In this document: in pieces, positions 60,396 through 64,000 of the stretch | How the letters are laid out: every line of letters starts with the position of its first letter | Position numbering within the stretch: position 1 is the first letter of the stretch | NCBI RefSeq assembly: GCF_013409425.1 | Contig: NZ_JACCAC010000001.1 | Span: 1,674,001 to 1,738,000, forward strand | Source of the DNA: Nocardioides perillae | Lineage (GTDB): Bacteria; Actinomycetota; Actinomycetes; Propionibacteriales; Nocardioidaceae | DNA: 64,000 bases | Reading direction: 5' to 3' | Made by a program: the position numbers and the translations under genes | Notes under the pieces: model-generated | Told to the model about the DNA's origin: nothing | Databases searched by the model: none | Seen by the model: only the letters and a program-made list of their open reading frames with translations

Positions 60396-60591
60396 AGCAG
60401 GTCAGGGGCGGGCGGTTTCCAGGAGAGATCCGGAAGCCGCCCCTGATTCGCGTTTTCGGAGCTTGTCCGCAACTTGTCCGCAGACGTTCGCCGAGTGACG
60501 TCGGTGCGACGACGCTGGATCGGCTGGATCTCAGCGGATCCGGCTTGGAAATCTGCGATGGCCCGGTCAGAAGTTCGCGCGGTAGTCCAGG
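60396..60591. repeat. Direct repeat DR2 (196 bp)
   Basis: The second copy of the element at 54495-54684, in the same orientation. Its last 25 bases are the true 3' end of the nuclease gene (stop at 60567-60569). Relative to DR1 it has small insertions in the terminator arm and several substitutions, so the duplication is not recent. Confidence 0.93.
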
Positions 60592-61886
60592 TCGATCGGT
60601 GGCCAGGTGCTCACGACTTCGCTGACCTGCGCGGGCCAGGAGTACGACGTGAGGCCATTGGGCTCGTGGAGTCCGGTGGTGACGACTGCGCGGAGGAAGG
60701 CGCGGGCGTACTCGAGAGGGCCCACGATCATCGTCTTCTCGTCGTCGGCGAGGACGAAGTATTCACGATCGGGCAGCGCGGCGAGCGCGGCCCTGTCCGT
60801 AGGTGCCTCGGCGAAGGGGCGGCGGTGGCACCACTCGAAGCCGTCGCCGTAGACGTAGGCCGCCGCCACGATGCGGTCGTCGTCGCGCCAGACGCTGACG
60901 CCCCAGGGCAGGTCACCGGTGCCAGTGGGGGAGTAGCGGTCGACGTAGTCCCAGCCGGTGATCGCCTCGTCGAGGAACACCGAGGGGTCCACGTGACGGA
61001 ACCTGTCGGGCCTGCGAAGCAACTGGGCCCAGACCTCGTCGACGTTGTTGCCCAGGGCGCGATGCTCAGGACGCACCAGGGACTGCTGGTAGGCGAGGTT
61101 GCGGGGCGGCAGCACATGGAGAACGCGCACCACGTCTGCACCTTCGGCGTGGTCATTCTCGAGCCGCCAAGCGAGGAGTTGCTGGCGCATGAGCTGGTAG
61201 AAGGGCTCGTCGAGCATCCACTCGATGTCGATCAGCTCGGACCGAAAAGGCCCCGCGGGGTCGTGGTAGTCAGCGCCGTAACGCTTGAGCCGGGTCCTGT
61301 CGTAGCCGGGCTTCGGCGGCCGCGTCGTCGTGTACTTCTCGGTGTACTTCCACTCGACCAGCGCGAGCTCCGTGCTACCTGCGCTGGTGCGGTAGAGGAA
61401 CGCAGCGTCGACGCTCGTGCACCGGGTGCCGCGGACGCGCGGCTTGCCGGCTCCCTCGCCGAAGTAGTCCTCCGGCCCGATGTACTCGAACGTCAGGTGT
61501 CGGCCCGGCTCGATCTCGAGGACCTCGGCGATGTCGGCAACGTGTCCGAAGGCCCGCTTGATGCGCTCGGGGTCATCGACCATGGGCATCAGGGCGTTGA
61601 CGCACTGGACCTGGCTTGAGAGGAGGTTGTTGCCTGGGCCGCCGTCGATGCCGCAGTGCCAGGGGATGCCGAGGTCCTTGAACAGCTCGGTCGAACCTTG
61701 GGCGTGGGGCAGCAGGTTCGCGTTGGCGTGCTCGGGCGGAAGACAGTGGGCGTAGTGGCCGATCGCAATGCCGTCCTGGTTGATCCACGGCGCCGGCTGG
61801 CGCGCGGGCGACCACAGGTTGGGGGTTCGCTTCTTCCAGGCGGCTGCGAGAGCTTGCTGCTCGATCGCGTAGTCATCGTTCGTCAT
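60567..61886 (-). CDS. PD-(D/E)XK nuclease-like protein (PGN_0703-type)
   Basis: A 439-residue protein. SVDAAFLYRTSAGSTELALV followed by EWKYTEKY gives a D...E-x-K nuclease core near residues ~165-190. PWINQDGIAIGHYAHCLPPE at the N-terminus and LAYQQSLVR further on resemble putative restriction endonucleases of the PGN_0703 group. ATG at 61886 is preferred because GAGG lies 5 bases upstream; ATG at 61943 would overlap the upstream gene. It follows the DUF262 gene by 40 bases, so the two are probably one operon. Its 3' end lies inside DR2. Confidence 0.68.
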   Translation of the reverse strand: MTNDDYAIEQQALAAAWKKRTPNLWSPARQPAPWINQDGIAIGHYAHCLPPEHANANLLPHAQGSTELFKDLGIPWHCGIDGGPGNNLLSSQVQCVNALMPMVDDPERIKRAFGHVADIAEVLEIEPGRHLTFEYIGPEDYFGEGAGKPRVRGTRCTSVDAAFLYRTSAGSTELALVEWKYTEKYTTTRPPKPGYDRTRLKRYGADYHDPAGPFRSELIDIEWMLDEPFYQLMRQQLLAWRLENDHAEGADVVRVLHVLPPRNLAYQQSLVRPEHRALGNNVDEVWAQLLRRPDRFRHVDPSVFLDEAITGWDYVDRYSPTGTGDLPWGVSVWRDDDRIVAAAYVYGDGFEWCHRRPFAEAPTDRAALAALPDREYFVLADDEKTMIVGPLEYARAFLRAVVTTGLHEPNGLTSYSWPAQVSEVVSTWPPIDLDYRANF

Positions 61887-61926
61887 GTGCCTCAGGAACC
61901 TACGCCGAGCGTCCGACACTAAGGTC

Positions 61927-64000
61927 TCAGCGACGTGTCGCATGGTCGGGCTGTTGGCCTGCCAGATCCCGCACGAGGCGGATGCACAGTTGGACCCGGT
62001 CCTCGCTGTCGATCGGCCGTCCGGCTCCGGAGCGACGCTGCTTCACGAGCACCCGTCCGTCGTCGCTGGTCCGGTAGACCTCGCGGACGCGCGCGACCGC
62101 AGCGCGAATCTCGGCATCTGCATCGTCCGGCACCTGCACGGAGAAGCCGTCCTCCGCACACTTGACCGTCGCCTGACGGACAGCCATGCCGGTGTTGACG
62201 CGATACCACTGGGGTTTCGACGCGACGTCGGAGAGCCCGCCGTCAGTCCAGGCAGCGAGGAGCAGGGCGTCGCTGAAGTAGGCGCTGTAGTGGCTTCCGT
62301 GCAGGATGTGCAGCCCGGCGTACCCGAAGCCACCGTCTGCAGCGTCGTACTCGCCGTGGTAGAAGCCTTGACCGACCTTGCTGCGCGCTCCGGGGTAGCG
62401 GACGAGGTAGTAGCGCCAGTCGAAGTGGCTCCTCGACTCCCTCTCGGCGCACCAGTCCAGAGAGATCTTTGTCAGTACGTCGCGAGCCGACGTCGGCCCC
62501 GCTGTCAGCCGTGCTTCCACATCATCGAGCAGCTCCATCAGTGGCCCGCGGACACGAGTCATGCTCTCTCGAGAGCCGATCGTCAGGATCTCCCGCCAGG
62601 ACTCCTCCAGCTCGGAGCTGCCTAGCTGCCGCTTGCGGCTCTCCCACCCGACGTCGCGGGAGTAGTCGCCGTACGTGAGCAGCGCGGCCCCGAAGAGGTC
62701 CCGTAGCTCTGGCACTGCGACGAGGGCGAACGTCGCGGCACGTCTCGGCAGTGTTGCGGCGTCCAAGTCGAAGGACAGTAGTCGTCCGCGGACCATCGAG
62801 TGGTCCTCAAGGCCGTGAACGGCGTCGCGCACCTCCGCGGAGCTTTGGTCGATCAACCCCCAGACGCGTACCTGATCGGCCGCCCAGTCGGCGTTGAAGG
62901 ACTGCTGCTTCTCGTCGAGCACGCCGTCAACAACGAGGCTTTCGACGGTCGGGAGATAGTCGGGCATCCGCTTGCGCTGGATTACCGCGGACTCGACGAG
63001 GTTGCGCAGGGTTCGGAGTCGGCGGTGCAGGTCCGACTTGCTCGGTTCGCGGCCCGGCTGGCGAGCGAGCAGGACGGCGTACAGAAGAAGCATCTCGGGG
63101 AGGGTCAGCCCGTTCTCTGAACTCACGCAGATCCCGACCAAGTCGGGAGCCGCCGAGACCAGGAGTGGCAAGGGGCCGGTGCCCACGTCACCCACCCGGA
63201 ACAGTTGGTCGAAGACGGCCGTCGGGTGTTCGCCCTTCTGGCACCACGTGTCGAACGCGTGGAGAAAGAAGTCCCGGTTGCTCGCGGCGCGCTGGTCGTC
63301 GGTGCCGCGCCCGACGAGCGCGAGCCGCGCCCTTTCCTCAAGGGTTCGCTCGTGTTGTTGTTCCTTGTCGCTCCATCGGCGACCAGTTTCGCGGTCGCGC
63401 CACTCGCACACCTCGATGAGGAAGCCGATGTAGCGCATGAATGCGCCGTCGACGGTGACCTTTGGGGGAGGCCTGACGCCGGCCTCCTCGGCGGCAGCGG
63501 CGGCTTTGCGCGACGCCTTCTCGTACTCCCAGAAGAGGTCGGTCCACGCCCCGTCGAAGTTCCGGATCACGTGCTGGTGCTGCGTCGGGGCGAGCACGCT
63601 CGTCAGCGCGTCCTCCAGGTCGGCCTTGAACACCTCGAACTTGGTGAGCGCCTTGCCGCGGGAGTTCATCTTGAGATAAAGGTCCTCCCCGCGGCCGAGG
63701 TCGGCGACCGGTAGGAAGTGGAACCAAATCTTCGGCGCGGCGCGGTCCCGCAACCGGGCCCAGGCGACCGCGGCGTCGGCTTCCGCCGTGGCCGCAATCT
63801 CGAGTGCGGCATCGTGGATCGCATCGAGCATCACGAGCATCGAGGCGATCGTGGGGTCGTCCTGCCAAGGGTAGAGGTACCACGGTTGGTCGGTGATCCA
63901 GGCCGAGGGCATCCCTGCCTCGTTGGGGAGGGGGTGTTCGCGCAGCGCTGCGGCGAAGTAGCGCGCGCTGGGCCGAGTCGCGTATGAGAACTGGAGCCAC
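61927..64000 (-). CDS. DUF262 (GmrSD-type) protein, 5' truncated by window edge
   Basis: The frame is open to the window edge, so the N-terminus is missing; about 690 residues are visible. DLYLKMNSRGKALTKFEVFK is the strongest mark: it is the conserved DUF262 block found in GmrS-like and related phage-restriction proteins. Upstream codons (WLQFSYATRPSARYF) continue the same domain, and the DGQQR-type motif should lie outside the window. The C-terminal ~250 residues are not recognised. DUF262 proteins restrict modified phage DNA, and this pairing with a PD-(D/E)XK-like gene suggests a two-component defence module. Confidence 0.75.
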   Translation of the reverse strand, partial: WLQFSYATRPSARYFAAALREHPLPNEAGMPSAWITDQPWYLYPWQDDPTIASMLVMLDAIHDAALEIAATAEADAAVAWARLRDRAAPKIWFHFLPVADLGRGEDLYLKMNSRGKALTKFEVFKADLEDALTSVLAPTQHQHVIRNFDGAWTDLFWEYEKASRKAAAAAEEAGVRPPPKVTVDGAFMRYIGFLIEVCEWRDRETGRRWSDKEQQHERTLEERARLALVGRGTDDQRAASNRDFFLHAFDTWCQKGEHPTAVFDQLFRVGDVGTGPLPLLVSAAPDLVGICVSSENGLTLPEMLLLYAVLLARQPGREPSKSDLHRRLRTLRNLVESAVIQRKRMPDYLPTVESLVVDGVLDEKQQSFNADWAADQVRVWGLIDQSSAEVRDAVHGLEDHSMVRGRLLSFDLDAATLPRRAATFALVAVPELRDLFGAALLTYGDYSRDVGWESRKRQLGSSELEESWREILTIGSRESMTRVRGPLMELLDDVEARLTAGPTSARDVLTKISLDWCAERESRSHFDWRYYLVRYPGARSKVGQGFYHGEYDAADGGFGYAGLHILHGSHYSAYFSDALLLAAWTDGGLSDVASKPQWYRVNTGMAVRQATVKCAEDGFSVQVPDDADAEIRAAVARVREVYRTSDDGRVLVKQRRSGAGRPIDSEDRVQLCIRLVRDLAGQQPDHATRR

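Overview
The window is high-GC DNA (well over 70% G+C by eye across most genes, with frequent GTG starts and short ATGA/GTGA stop-start overlaps). It reads as an actinobacterial chromosome, most likely Nocardioides-like (Propionibacteriales). Supporting marks are WhiB7, UPF0182, a PPA1309-type protein, DUF222/HNH, UvrD2, AdnAB, mycoredoxin and many leaderless promoters. The genus is an inference from gene content, not from a search.

Left part (1-22,462), mixed. It opens with the 3' part of a phospholipase-D-fold gene and a secreted three-domain fusion (inactive cutinase-like fold, seven RCC1 repeats, endonuclease/exonuclease/phosphatase domain). A surface-polymer cassette follows (LicD-methyltransferase fusion, sulfotransferase, small coiled-coil protein), then an acyl-CoA dehydrogenase and a second sulfotransferase. 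Next is a glycerol locus: glpF-glpK-glpD leftward, and a divergent IclR regulator with a second, frameshifted glycerol kinase rightward. The glpF/iclR gap holds four palindromes. MaoC-like, histidine phosphatase and DUF6758-like genes follow. A DUF222/HNH endonuclease gene is then bracketed by two inverted arrays of nine 26-bp repeats. A PHP phosphoesterase and a short-chain dehydrogenase close this part.

Middle part (22,503-54,315), conserved core. From memory, the order ParA, DEAD-box helicase, ferritin-like protein, DUF3107, TetR, MoeZ, alkyltransferase-like protein, AdnA, AdnB, NudC, mycoredoxin, UvrD2, WhiB7, TOMM/ThiF-like protein, DUF2342 protease, PDZ-S16 protease, UPF0182 follows the Mycobacterium tuberculosis stretch around Rv3213c to Rv3193c. 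Lineage-specific genes are interspersed: two tandem secreted S1-like proteases, an acyltransferase, enoyl-CoA hydratase, a PHP protein, a YgjP-like peptidase, Nudix and moaE. AdnAB, UvrD2 and the alkyltransferase-like protein serve DNA repair. WhiB7 is preceded by a leader ORF and an attenuator-type terminator, as expected for antibiotic-induced control.

Right part (54,316-64,000), accessory island at an initiator tRNA. The tRNA is followed by a 190-bp element that recurs at 60,396. Between the two copies lies a visibly lower-GC operon of two dynamin-like GTPases carrying three G domains in total. Beyond the second copy, on the minus strand, are a PD-(D/E)XK nuclease-like gene and a DUF262 (GmrSD-type) gene that leaves the window. 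This looks like an anti-phage or stress island, and the GTPase pair is the best candidate here for an uncharacterised system. The HNH/26-mer element at 18.7-20.75 kb is the second candidate.
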